Shown here: piece by piece, positions 8,556-17,270 of the stretch | Layout: each line of letters starts with the position of its first letter | Numbering within the stretch: position 1 is the first letter of the stretch | Origin: Mycobacterium sp. 4858 | Lineage (GTDB): Bacteria > Actinomycetota > Actinomycetes > Mycobacteriales > Mycobacteriaceae | Assembly: GCF_900240975.1 (NCBI RefSeq) | Contig: NZ_LT968775.1 | Location: forward strand, 1,550,001-1,614,000 | Direction: 5' to 3' | Length of the DNA: 64,000 bases | Program-made: the position numbers and the translations under genes | Notes under the pieces: model-generated | The model's database searches: none | The model's input: the letters and a program-made list of their open reading frames with translations, nothing else | What the model was told of the DNA's origin: nothing

Positions 8556-9658
8556 GCGTCGACGCCCGCATCGACGACGTCACCGCCCAGTCCTACGAAA
8601 TCCCTACCGACGCACCGGAAGCCGACGGCACCCTGCCCTGGTCGTCGACCACGCTGGTGCTGGCCGAGGTCGCCGCCGGCGGGCGGCGCGGGATCGGCTA
8701 CACCTACGCCGACGGCGCGTGCGCGGAGTTGATCAACGGGCCGCTCGCCGGGACGCTCACCGGACACGGCGCCCTGGACATCACCGGTCGGTGGCAGGCG
8801 ATGGTCCGGGCGATGCGCAACAACGGACGGCCGGGGCTGGTGTCGTGCGCCGTCTCGGCCGTCGACACCGCCCTGTGGGACCTCAAGGGCAAGCTGCTGG
8901 ACCTGCCGGTGTGCCGGCTACTCGGCATGGCACACGACGCGGTCCCGATCTACGGCAGCGGCGGGTTCACCCCCTACGACGAGCGTCAGACCCCCGCCCA
9001 GCTCGAACGCTGGGTGGGCGAGTGGAAGATCCCGCGCGTCAAGATCAAGATCGGCGAGTCGTGGGGCTCCGACGAGCGCCGCGACCTGGACCGGATTGCG
9101 CTGTCCCGCAAGGTGGTCGGGCCCGACGTCGAACTGTATGTCGACGCCAACGGCGGCTACCGCCGCAAGCAGGCGATCCGGGTGGCCCACGCCATGGCCG
9201 ACCACGACGTCACCTGGTTCGAAGAGCCCGTCTCGTCCGACGACCTGGCCGGGCTGAACGAGGTCCGCGACCAGGTGACCCCGGACGTCACCGCCGGCGA
9301 GTACGGTTACGACCTGGCCTACTTCAACCGGATGCTCGCCGCCGGGGCGGTCGACTGCCTGCAGATCGACGTCACCCGCTGCGGCGGCATCACCGACTGG
9401 CTGCGGGCCGCAGCGGTGGCCGCCGCCCACAACGTCGACGTGTCCGGGCACTGCGCCCCCAACCTGCACGCCCACGTGGCCAGCGCCATCCCCAACCTGC
9501 GCCACCTGGAGTACTTCCACGATCACCACCGCATCGAACACCTGCTGTTCGACGGCGCGCTGGCCCCCGACGGCGGCGCGCTGCGGCCGGATCAGCGCCG
9601 GCCGGGTCTGGGCCTGGAGTTCAAACGCGCCGACGCCGAGCACTACCGGAAATCCTGA
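8552..9658 (+). CDS. Enolase superfamily (mandelate racemase subgroup) acid-sugar dehydratase-like protein
   Basis: A 368-residue enolase-superfamily enzyme with all mandelate-racemase-subgroup residues. The KIK bases are K164 and K166. The metal ligands are D198 (VDANGG), E224 (FEEPV) and E250 (AGEYG). The catalytic dyad is D273 with H300 (GHCAPN). These spacings are almost identical to mandelate racemase. Most bacterial members with this set dehydrate aldonic acids to 2-keto-3-deoxy acids, and the upstream sugar-oxidising genes fit that role. The ATG at 8552 overlaps the SDR stop by ATGA. The exact acid sugar cannot be read from the sequence. It is the last gene of the operon. Confidence 0.87.
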   Translation: MSVDARIDDVTAQSYEIPTDAPEADGTLPWSSTTLVLAEVAAGGRRGIGYTYADGACAELINGPLAGTLTGHGALDITGRWQAMVRAMRNNGRPGLVSCAVSAVDTALWDLKGKLLDLPVCRLLGMAHDAVPIYGSGGFTPYDERQTPAQLERWVGEWKIPRVKIKIGESWGSDERRDLDRIALSRKVVGPDVELYVDANGGYRRKQAIRVAHAMADHDVTWFEEPVSSDDLAGLNEVRDQVTPDVTAGEYGYDLAYFNRMLAAGAVDCLQIDVTRCGGITDWLRAAAVAAAHNVDVSGHCAPNLHAHVASAIPNLRHLEYFHDHHRIEHLLFDGALAPDGGALRPDQRRPGLGLEFKRADAEHYRKS

Positions 9659-9734
9659 TCCGATGAATGGACTCCCGCAAAAGTGGGCATTGATATGCGG
9701 AGGACATAGTTACGGATCTGAAGGACAGCCCACG

Positions 9735-10463
9735 ATGACCGTGAACTTTGACGACGAAGCCGTGCAGGGACGCAACGGGGACTCCGCCGACGACGGTTCG
9801 GCGGCCTCGGCGTGTGAGGCGTTCATGTCCGACGCCGTCGACGAGCAAGACCTCAACGCGGTCGATTTGGTTCTGGGCCTGGGCGAGCCGCAGAGCGTCG
9901 GCCGGTTCCGGTTCTTCCTGGACGGGCACCGCTGGGAGTGGTCACCGGCGGTCGCCCGCATGCACGGCTACCAGCCGGGGCAGGTGGAGCCCACCACGGA
10001 CCTGCTGCTCAAGCACAAGCACCCTGAAGACCGCGATCGCGTCGCGGCCGTCCTCGACCGCGTCATGCGGGGCAAGGCGTTCAGCAGCCGCCACCGCATC
10101 ATCGACACCGGCGGGCGCACCCACTGCGTGGTCGTCGCGGGCGACCGGATGCTCGACGACAGCGGGACCCTGGTCGGGACGTCCGGTTTCTACGTCGACG
10201 TCACCGATTCGCTGCAGACCGACATCAACAACGTGCTGTCGGCGGTCGCCGACGCCCGCGCCCGCATCGAGCAGGCCAAGGGCGTGCTGATGGCCGCCTA
10301 CGGCATCTCCGCGGAGCGGGCGTTCGACATTTTGGTGTGGCGTTCCCAGGAGACCAACCTGAAACTGCGCGACCTCGCCGGCCGCTTTCTGGGCGCCCTG
10401 GCCAGCCAGGCGTCGGCGGAGACCCAACGCGAAATCGACCGGGCGCTGCTGACCCTCCAATAG
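9735..10463 (+). CDS. PAS-ANTAR RNA-binding regulator
   Basis: A 242-residue regulator. Residues of about 45-160 form a PAS_3-type sensor (FRFFLDGHRWEWSPAVARMHGY, ending in GTSGFYVDVTD). Residues of about 170-235 form an ANTAR domain (RIEQAKGVLMAAYGISAERAFDILVWRS, then LRDLAGRFL), a three-helix RNA-binding module that causes antitermination at paired hexaloop hairpins. There is no receiver domain, so input probably comes through PAS. The ATG at 9735 is preferred because GAAGGA lies 9 nt upstream; an in-frame ATG at 9663 adds 24 unconserved residues. It follows the sugar operon by 76 nt and could regulate it, but no paired ANTAR hairpins were found. Confidence 0.85.
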   Translation: MTVNFDDEAVQGRNGDSADDGSAASACEAFMSDAVDEQDLNAVDLVLGLGEPQSVGRFRFFLDGHRWEWSPAVARMHGYQPGQVEPTTDLLLKHKHPEDRDRVAAVLDRVMRGKAFSSRHRIIDTGGRTHCVVVAGDRMLDDSGTLVGTSGFYVDVTDSLQTDINNVLSAVADARARIEQAKGVLMAAYGISAERAFDILVWRSQETNLKLRDLAGRFLGALASQASAETQREIDRALLTLQ

Positions 10464-10482
10464 CGCCAGTAGGGTCGGGCCG

Positions 10483-12252
10483 GTGGCGCACCTATTGGGG
10501 GCCGAGGCCGTCCACCTCGAATACCCGACCCAGCTGGTATTCGAATCGGTCACGCTCGGCGTCAACGACGGCGCGCGCATCGGCATCGTCGGGCGCAACG
10601 GCGACGGCAAGTCGAGCCTGCTGCGGCTGCTGACCGGGCAGCTGCAACCCGACTCCGGCCGCGTGACCCGCCGCAGCGGCCTGCGGGTCGGCGCGCTCAG
10701 CCAGGCAGACACCCTGGAGCCGGGCCGCACGGTCGGCTGGACGCTGGTGGGCGAGGCGGCCGAACACCAGTGGGCCGGCGACGCGCGGGTCCGCGACGTG
10801 GTCGCCGGCCTGGTGGCCGACATCGATTGGGACGCAACGACCGCCACGCTCAGCGGCGGCCAGCGCCGCCGGGTCCAGCTGGCGCAGCTGCTGGTCGGCG
10901 ACTGGGACGTGATCGCCCTCGACGAACCGACCAACCATTTGGACATCGAGGGCATCACCTGGCTGGCCGAGCACCTCAAACAGCGCTGGGCGCGCAACAC
11001 CGGCGGGCTGTTGCTGGTGACGCACGACCGCTGGTTCCTCGACGAGGTGGCCACCACGACGTGGGAGGTGCACGACGGCATCGTGGAGCCGTTCGAGGGC
11101 GGCTACGCGGCGTACGTGTTGCAGCGCGTCGAGCGGGACCGGATGGCCGCCGCCACCGAGGCCAAGCGGCAGAACCTGATGCGCAAGGAGCTGGCGTGGC
11201 TGCGGCGCGGTGCACCCGCGCGCACCTCGAAGCCCAAGTTTCGCATCGAGGCGGCCAACCAGCTGATCGCCGACGTGCCGCCGCTGCGCAACACCGTCGA
11301 GCTGGCCAAGCTGGCGACGGCCCGGCTCGGCAAGGACGTGATCGACCTGCTCGACGTGTCGGTCTCGTTTGACGGTCGGCCGGTGCTGCGCGATATCGAG
11401 TGGCGGATCGCGCCGGGCGAACGCACCGGCATCGTCGGGGCCAACGGTGCCGGGAAGTCGACGTTGCTGGGGCTGATCGCCGGCACGGTGACGCCGGACA
11501 CCGGGCGGGTCAAGCGCGGCAAGACCGTGCGGCTGGCGGTCCTGGACCAGCAGGGTGACGCCCTGGCCGGCCTCGGCGACGACCGGATCGCCGACGTGCT
11601 GGGCGGGCTGCGCGGGGGGTACGAGGTCGAGGGCCGCGAGGTGACGCCGGCCCAACTGCTGGAGCGGCTCGGCTTCGGCGGCGGCCAGCTCTCCGCCCGC
11701 GTCGGCGAGCTCTCCGGCGGGCAGCGGCGGCGGCTGCAGCTGATGCTCACCCTGCTGTCCGAACCCAACGTGTTGCTCCTCGACGAGCCCACCAACGACG
11801 TCGACACCGACATGCTGGCCGCGATGGAGGACCTGCTCGATTCGTGGCCGGGCACCCTGATCGTCGTCTCGCACGACCGCTACCTGTTGGAGCGGGTCAC
11901 CGACCAGCAGTACGCCATCCTCGACGGCCGGTTGCGCCACCTGCCCGGCGGCATCGACGAGTACCTGCGGCTGGCCGCGGCGCGCACCGGCGCGCCCGCC
12001 CAGCCGGCGCGCCCCGAGGCGGCGGGGATGTCGGGAGCCGAACGGCGGGCCGCGGAGAAGGAGCTGGCCGGCATCGACCGCCGGCTCGCGCGCCTGGCCG
12101 ACCAGATCGCCGACAAACACCACGAGCTGGCCGGGCACGACCAGGCCGACCATGTCGGCATCGCGCGGCTCACCGCGGAGCTGCGCGCGCTGGAAGATGA
12201 GGTCGCCTCGACGGAGAGTCGGTGGCTGGATCTGTCGGAGATTCTCGAATAA
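10483..12252 (+). CDS. ABC-F family ATPase (Rv1668c/Rv1667c counterpart, intact)
   Basis: A 589-residue soluble protein with two fused ABC ATPase domains and no membrane segments, as in ABC-F ribosome-associated or antibiotic-resistance proteins. Domain 1 has Walker A GRNGDGKSS, signature LSGGQRRR and Walker B LDEPTNHLD. Domain 2 has GANGAGKST, LSGGQRRRLQL and LLLDEPTNDVD. A basic linker between them (MRKELAWLRRGAPARTSKPKFR) fits the P-site tRNA-interaction motif. The C-terminus has a charged coiled coil. By synteny it equals M. tuberculosis Rv1668c plus Rv1667c, annotated there as two pieces of a macrolide-transport ATPase. The start is the GTG at 10483. Ribosome protection is a family inference. 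Confidence 0.87.
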   Translation: MAHLLGAEAVHLEYPTQLVFESVTLGVNDGARIGIVGRNGDGKSSLLRLLTGQLQPDSGRVTRRSGLRVGALSQADTLEPGRTVGWTLVGEAAEHQWAGDARVRDVVAGLVADIDWDATTATLSGGQRRRVQLAQLLVGDWDVIALDEPTNHLDIEGITWLAEHLKQRWARNTGGLLLVTHDRWFLDEVATTTWEVHDGIVEPFEGGYAAYVLQRVERDRMAAATEAKRQNLMRKELAWLRRGAPARTSKPKFRIEAANQLIADVPPLRNTVELAKLATARLGKDVIDLLDVSVSFDGRPVLRDIEWRIAPGERTGIVGANGAGKSTLLGLIAGTVTPDTGRVKRGKTVRLAVLDQQGDALAGLGDDRIADVLGGLRGGYEVEGREVTPAQLLERLGFGGGQLSARVGELSGGQRRRLQLMLTLLSEPNVLLLDEPTNDVDTDMLAAMEDLLDSWPGTLIVVSHDRYLLERVTDQQYAILDGRLRHLPGGIDEYLRLAAARTGAPAQPARPEAAGMSGAERRAAEKELAGIDRRLARLADQIADKHHELAGHDQADHVGIARLTAELRALEDEVASTESRWLDLSEILE

Positions 12253-12259
12253 TGCGACT

Positions 12260-13015
12260 GTGACTTCAGGCCCCACCGAAACCGTTGCCTGCGTAGGCTC
12301 GAGCACCACCGCGGCCAAGGGGGCCTACCGGTGGATCACCGAATTGCAGAATCGGCCGCGCAACAGTCGGTTCCGGTTCGTGAACTTCGGCGTCGGCGGC
12401 GACCTGTCCTTCCACACCGTCCGGCGGCTGCGCCGCGTGACCGCCATCCGGCCCGACCGGGTGATCGTCCTGATCGGTACCAACGACATCCTGGCCGGCG
12501 TCTTTCCGAACTTCCGCAGGGTGGTGCGCGTGTGGAAGGGGCTGCCCGCCGAGCCGACCGCGCGGCGGTTCGAGGAAAACCTGGAACTCATCGCGCGCAG
12601 GCTGCGCCTGGAGACCGGCGCCAGGATCGCGCTGAGTTCCCTGGCGCCCGTGGGGGAAGACCCGCATTCGGGGCACGCCGTCCAGGCTCGGCTCAACGAG
12701 GAGTTCGCCGCCTACAACGCCGCGATCCGGGCGGTGGCGGCGCGGGAGGGGACGGACTACCTCGGGTTCGCCGAGGCGTTCCAGGACCAAATGGTCCGCG
12801 CCGGCACCGCCAAGCCGTTCACCCGGTTCTCTTTCCCGGCGTTCTACCGCGACTACCTGATCCGGGAGGCGGTGCTGCGGCGCAGCTTCGACGAAATCTC
12901 CCGGATGAACGGGTGGGAGTTCCACATCGACGGCATCCACCTGAACACCCGTGGCGGCCTAATCCTCACCGAGGCCGTTCAAGGCTTCCTGGACTCGCCC
13001 GCGGCGGCGAACTGA
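12260..13015 (+). CDS. SGNH/GDSL-type hydrolase
   Basis: A 251-residue SGNH hydrolase. Block I is CVGSSTT, with S14 or S15 as nucleophile and GSS replacing the usual GDS. Block II Gly is in VNFGVGGD, block III is IGTND, and block V is DGIHLN with the Asp-x-x-His pair. The family cleaves ester bonds in lipids, carbohydrates or polyketides. No signal peptide is visible. The GTG at 12260 lies 7 nt after the ABC-F stop, so the two are co-transcribed. It converges on the pks11-like gene at 13021. M. tuberculosis has cyp139 in this position, so this gene is a species-specific neighbour. A thioesterase-like role for the PKS locus is speculative. Confidence 0.82.
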   Translation: MTSGPTETVACVGSSTTAAKGAYRWITELQNRPRNSRFRFVNFGVGGDLSFHTVRRLRRVTAIRPDRVIVLIGTNDILAGVFPNFRRVVRVWKGLPAEPTARRFEENLELIARRLRLETGARIALSSLAPVGEDPHSGHAVQARLNEEFAAYNAAIRAVAAREGTDYLGFAEAFQDQMVRAGTAKPFTRFSFPAFYRDYLIREAVLRRSFDEISRMNGWEFHIDGIHLNTRGGLILTEAVQGFLDSPAAAN

Positions 13016-13020
13016 GCGCC

Positions 13021-14082
13021 TCAGCGCCAGCGCAACAGCACCAGCTCGGAGCTGAACCCCGGGCCCATCGCGACCATCAGCCCGGGGCCGCCGCCGGGCG
13101 GCGGCTTGGCGATGGTGTCACGCAGGATGTGCAGCACCGAGGCCGACGACAGGTTCGCGATCTCACCCAGCGAGCGCCAGGTCAGCTCGAGGGCATCGGG
13201 TGGCAGCTCGAGGCTCCCGGCGATCGCGTTGATGACCTTGGGACCGCCGGGATGGGCCACCCAGGCGCCGATGTCGTCCTTGGTCAGGCCGTGGGCGCCC
13301 AGTAACCGGCTGACGTCGTCGGCCAGGTAGCGGTCGATGAAGTCAGTCAGCTCCGGGGACATCACCAGGTGCAACCCGGCCGGGCTCACGTTCCAGGCCA
13401 TGATGTGCAGCGACTCGGGATACAGGCGGCTCCGGGAGTCGACGATGTCGGGCCCGTTCGGACTCAGCCGGTCGGCGCGACGGTCGCCGACCGCGACCAC
13501 GGCGGCGGCCCCGTCGCCGAACATGGCGGTGCCGACCAGGCCCGACACGGTGGGCTTGACCGCTGGGAAGGTGAGCGAGCACAGCTCGACCGACACCAGG
13601 GCCGCGACGCCGTCCGGTGCGCCGCGCAGATAGTCGTGCAACCGGCCCACGCCCGCCGCCCCGGCCGCACAGCCCAACCCGAAAAGCGGCACCCGACGCA
13701 CGTCCGGGCGCAGTCCCAGCCGACCGGCGACCCGCGCGTCCAGCGACGGCACCGCAACGCCGGTCACCGTGGTGGTGGCGATCATGTCGATGTCCTGCGG
13801 TCGCAGGCCGGCCTCGTCGAGCGCGCCCAGCAGCGCTTCGCAACCGAGTTCGACGGCGTGTTCGATGAAGATCTCGTTGGCCTCACCGAAATCGGTCAGC
13901 GACGGGTAACGCTCCAGCGGCAGGACCAGGTGACGGCTGTTGACCTTGGCGGCGGCGTGCAGCCGCCGCACAACTCCCTCGTGCTCCTTGAGTGCCGGGA
14001 ATTCGACGAGCTGGTCGGTGATTTCGGCCTGGCTGTAACGATGCGGCGGCAACGCTCCGAACACACCCGCGATGACGCTCAT
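13021..14082 (-). CDS. pks11: Type III polyketide synthase, Pks11-like
   Basis: A 353-residue chalcone-synthase-like enzyme. The catalytic triad is C138 (LFGLGCAAG), H277 (VAHPGGPK) and N310 (NLSSAS). M. tuberculosis Pks11 has the same length and extends long acyl-CoA starters with malonyl or methylmalonyl units to alkylpyrones. It is the last gene of the PKS cluster, 124 nt after pks9, and converges on the SGNH hydrolase. The ATG at 14082 follows AGAGGG by about 6 nt. It is a clear paralogue of the type III enzyme at 30015. Product chemistry is from family knowledge; the starter is inferred to come from the type I genes between them. Confidence 0.87.
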   Translation of the reverse strand: MSVIAGVFGALPPHRYSQAEITDQLVEFPALKEHEGVVRRLHAAAKVNSRHLVLPLERYPSLTDFGEANEIFIEHAVELGCEALLGALDEAGLRPQDIDMIATTTVTGVAVPSLDARVAGRLGLRPDVRRVPLFGLGCAAGAAGVGRLHDYLRGAPDGVAALVSVELCSLTFPAVKPTVSGLVGTAMFGDGAAAVVAVGDRRADRLSPNGPDIVDSRSRLYPESLHIMAWNVSPAGLHLVMSPELTDFIDRYLADDVSRLLGAHGLTKDDIGAWVAHPGGPKVINAIAGSLELPPDALELTWRSLGEIANLSSASVLHILRDTIAKPPPGGGPGLMVAMGPGFSSELVLLRWR

Positions 14083-14102
14083 GCCCAACCCTCTTGCTTG
14101 GA

Positions 14103-14119
14103 TCCCAGCTTGACTGGGA
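14103..14119. other. Hairpin in the pks9-pks11 gap
   Basis: TCCCAG and CTGGGA pair perfectly around a 5-nt loop (17 nt in total), in the 124-nt gap 14083-14206. This gap is much more AT-rich than its surroundings on the pks9 side. A separate promoter or an attenuator for the pks11-like gene is possible; there is no T run. Confidence 0.3.
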
Positions 14120-14206
14120 CTTTCGCCGATCCCCGAAGCTTATGCGGTTCGCGGTATTCCGGCAAAAGATTGACGTATTCGACGTGTGTGTAATTGATTT
14201 GGCGTT

Positions 14207-17200
14207 TCATCGTGTGGCGTCCTCGTCGTCACCCGAATTCAGCGCCATCGCGATCAACGCGTCCGGGGTCAGGGAATCGATCTCGTCACCGCTGATGAGC
14301 GGTTCGGCGACAACGTCTTCCGGCTTACCGGCGAGCAGCAGAAGCTTGTCAAGCAATCCGGCTCTGCGGAGCTCGGCGACCGGGATGCTGCGCAGCGCAG
14401 ACCACAGCTTGTCGTCGTCGGATTCGTCGCCGTCCCCGCGGAACAGTTGCTGCCGCAGATGATCGGCCAGCGCCGCGGGCGTGGGATAGTCGAAGATCAG
14501 GGTCCGCGACAGAGCCAGGCCGGTCGCGGTGGTCAGCCGGTTGCGCAGTTCGACGCCTGTCAGCGAGTCGAACCCGAGGTCGGCGAAGGCGCGGTCGCGG
14601 TCGATGGCCCGGCCATCGGGGTGTCCCGAGACGGCGGCGACGTGCTCGCAGACCAGCTCGACCAGCCGCCTCCGCTGGTCCGCCTGCGGCAGGGCGTGCA
14701 ACCGCTCGGTCAGGTCCGGGGACCGACTCACCTTGGCCGGCAGCGCATCCCGTTTATCCCACAGCCAGAACCGTTGTCGCGCAAACCCGTACGTCGGCAG
14801 GTCGACCCGGCGGCCCCCCGCGCCGGACAGCACGCCCGGCCAGCCGACGCCGACACCGGCGGTGAACAGCCGGCCGGCCGCGTGCAGCAGCGACTCGATC
14901 TCGGGACCGTCCTTGGGCATGGTCACCACCGAGATCGGCCGCTCGGTGGTCAGCGACTGGTCCACCGCCGGGCTCAGCCCACCGCCCGGGCCCATCTCGG
15001 CGAACGCCGTCACCCCCAACGCCTCGGCGGCGCGCACGCCGTCGAGGAAACGCACCGGCCGGCGCACATGTTCGACCCAGTACCGCACGGATCCGTATCC
15101 GGGGGCGGCGGGCTCTCCGAACACGTTGGATATCAGGCAGATTCGGGGTTGTCGCGGTTCGACGCCGGAGATCCGATGCGCGAACTCGTCGAGCATCGGT
15201 TCCATCAACGGCGAGTGGAAAGCGTGCGAGACCGCCAACCGGTGCGTCCGCCGGCCGGTGCCCGCCAGGCGGTCGGCGACCGCGGCAACCGCGTCCCGCC
15301 CACCGGAGAGCACCACCGCGTTCGGTCCGTTGACCGCGGCGATGCTGACGTCCGCGCCCAGCATCGGGGTCACCTCCGCCTCGCCGGCGCTCACCGCCAC
15401 CATGACCCCGCCCGCCGGCAGCCGGGCCATCAATCCGCCGCGGGCCGCCACGCCGCGCGCCGCGTCGGCCAGCGACAGCGCGCCCGCCACACACGCCGCC
15501 GCGATCTCCCCCACCGAATGGCCCAGCACCACATCGGGTGTCACCCCCCACGACCGCCACAGGGCGGCGAGGGCCACCTCGAGAACGAAAAGCGCCGGCT
15601 GCGCGAACTCGGTGTCCTGCAACGACTCCGCATCGCCGCCCCACATCACCTCGCGCAACGGCACCCGCAGGTGGGTGTCCATCGCGGCGGCGGCCTCGTC
15701 GAACGCGCGGGCGAACGCCGGAAACCGGTGATGGAGCCCGCGGCCCATCCCCGGCCATTGCGAGCCTTGGCCGGGGAACACGAAGGCCGTCCTGACCGCC
15801 GGCCCGGCGTGGCCGACCACCAGCCCGGGGGCCGGCTCCCCGGCGGCCAAGGCCGCCAGGTCGCGGGTCAGCGCCTCGCGATCGTGACCCACCAGCACCG
15901 CCCGATGGTCGAACACCGAACGCGTCGTCGCCAGCGACCACGCCACGTCGGGCGCGGTCGCCTCCGAGTCCGCCAGCCATTCCGTGAGCCGCCGCGCCTG
16001 GCTGGCCAGGGCGCGCCCGGAGCGGCCCGACAGCACCCACGCGACCGGCCCGTCGGGCACCCCCGCGGGGGTATCCGGTTGCGCGGGGGCCTGTTCCACG
16101 ACGACGTGCGCGTTCGTGCCGCCCATGCCGAACGACGACACCCCGGCGCGGCGCGCGCGCTCCGTGCTCGGCCACGGCTGCGCGGCGGTGGTGACCCGCA
16201 GCCCCAGGCGATCGAGGTCGGGATTCGCCCCGGCGTGGTTGAGGCTCGGCGGAATCACCGAATGGCGCACGGCCAGCACGGCCTTGAGCAGGCCAGCGAT
16301 GCCCGCGGCGGCGCCGGCGTGGCCGATGTTGGTCTTCACCGATCCCACGTCCAGCGGACGGCCGCGCCCGCCGAACACCTCCCCCAGCGCCTGTGTTTCC
16401 GCCGCGTCGCCGACCCTCGTCCCGGTGCCGTGCGCCTCGACGTAGTCGATGTCGCCGCTGCCCAGGCCGGCGGCGGCAAGCGCCCGCCGGATCACGTCGG
16501 CCTCGGCGGAGACCGAGGGCACCGTCTGGCCCGCGGCGCTGTGCCCCGCGTTGCCCACGGCGCTGCCCCGGATGACGGCATGGATGCGGTCCCCGTCGCG
16601 CAGGGCCGCCGGCAACGGCTTGAGCAGCACCAGGCCGCCGCCCTCTCCACGGACGTAGCCGTCCGCGCGCGGATCGAACGCGTAGGTGTGACCCGATGTC
16701 GACAGCGCCCCGAATTCGCGCTCCAGCATTGCCGTTTCGTCGGCCAGGTTGAGATGGACGCCGCCGGCCAGCGCCAGCGTCGATTCGCCGGAACGCAGGC
16801 CCTCGCACGCGAGGTGCACCGCGGTCAGCGAAGAGGATTGCCCGGAATCGACGGTCATGCTGGGCCCGTGCAACCCGAGGGCGTAGGACACCCTGTTGGC
16901 GATCATTCCCCGGCTGATACCGGCGAACGAGTGGTGGTCGAGGTTGTCGGCGATGTCGCGCAGCGTGAGGACCGCGTAATCGTCGGCCATCGCCCCGATG
17001 TACACCGAAACAGACTCAGCGCGAACGGTTTCCGGCACCACAAACGCGTCTTCGAACGTCTCCCAAGCCAGTTCGAGGGCCAATCGTTGGCGCGGGTCCA
17101 TCGCGCACGCCTCGCGCGGCGAGAGGTGGAAGAAATCGGCGTCGAACTCCGCGACGTCGCCGGGCAGCCGCGTCGCCTCCCGGCCGTCGCGCAGCACGCC

Positions 17201-17269
17201 CCAGAAGTCGCGTGGGTTCTCCGCGCCCGGGAATCGGCATGCGAGGCCGATGATGGCGACGTCGGTCAT
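14207..17269 (-). CDS. pks9: Type I polyketide synthase Pks9, KSQ-AT-ACP loading-type module
   Basis: A 1020-residue protein. The KS domain (residues about 4-420) has H280 (VEAHGTGT) and H317 (NIGHAGA), but the active-site Cys is replaced by Q144 in VDSGQSSSL. This is the KSQ signature of decarboxylating loading modules. The AT domain (about 495-790) has S585 in GHSVGE and HAFH at 682-685, both predicting malonyl-CoA. The ACP carries S902 in LGFDSL. There are no DH, ER or KR domains. The C-terminal 90 residues are helical and acidic (LRSIPVAELRRAGLLDKLL), like a docking tail. The ATG at 17269 is 1 nt after the pks17 stop. Acetyl-starter formation is inferred. Confidence 0.88.
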   Translation of the reverse strand: MTDVAIIGLACRFPGAENPRDFWGVLRDGREATRLPGDVAEFDADFFHLSPREACAMDPRQRLALELAWETFEDAFVVPETVRAESVSVYIGAMADDYAVLTLRDIADNLDHHSFAGISRGMIANRVSYALGLHGPSMTVDSGQSSSLTAVHLACEGLRSGESTLALAGGVHLNLADETAMLEREFGALSTSGHTYAFDPRADGYVRGEGGGLVLLKPLPAALRDGDRIHAVIRGSAVGNAGHSAAGQTVPSVSAEADVIRRALAAAGLGSGDIDYVEAHGTGTRVGDAAETQALGEVFGGRGRPLDVGSVKTNIGHAGAAAGIAGLLKAVLAVRHSVIPPSLNHAGANPDLDRLGLRVTTAAQPWPSTERARRAGVSSFGMGGTNAHVVVEQAPAQPDTPAGVPDGPVAWVLSGRSGRALASQARRLTEWLADSEATAPDVAWSLATTRSVFDHRAVLVGHDREALTRDLAALAAGEPAPGLVVGHAGPAVRTAFVFPGQGSQWPGMGRGLHHRFPAFARAFDEAAAAMDTHLRVPLREVMWGGDAESLQDTEFAQPALFVLEVALAALWRSWGVTPDVVLGHSVGEIAAACVAGALSLADAARGVAARGGLMARLPAGGVMVAVSAGEAEVTPMLGADVSIAAVNGPNAVVLSGGRDAVAAVADRLAGTGRRTHRLAVSHAFHSPLMEPMLDEFAHRISGVEPRQPRICLISNVFGEPAAPGYGSVRYWVEHVRRPVRFLDGVRAAEALGVTAFAEMGPGGGLSPAVDQSLTTERPISVVTMPKDGPEIESLLHAAGRLFTAGVGVGWPGVLSGAGGRRVDLPTYGFARQRFWLWDKRDALPAKVSRSPDLTERLHALPQADQRRRLVELVCEHVAAVSGHPDGRAIDRDRAFADLGFDSLTGVELRNRLTTATGLALSRTLIFDYPTPAALADHLRQQLFRGDGDESDDDKLWSALRSIPVAELRRAGLLDKLLLLAGKPEDVVAEPLISGDEIDSLTPDALIAMALNSGDDEDATR

Positions 17270-17270
17270 G

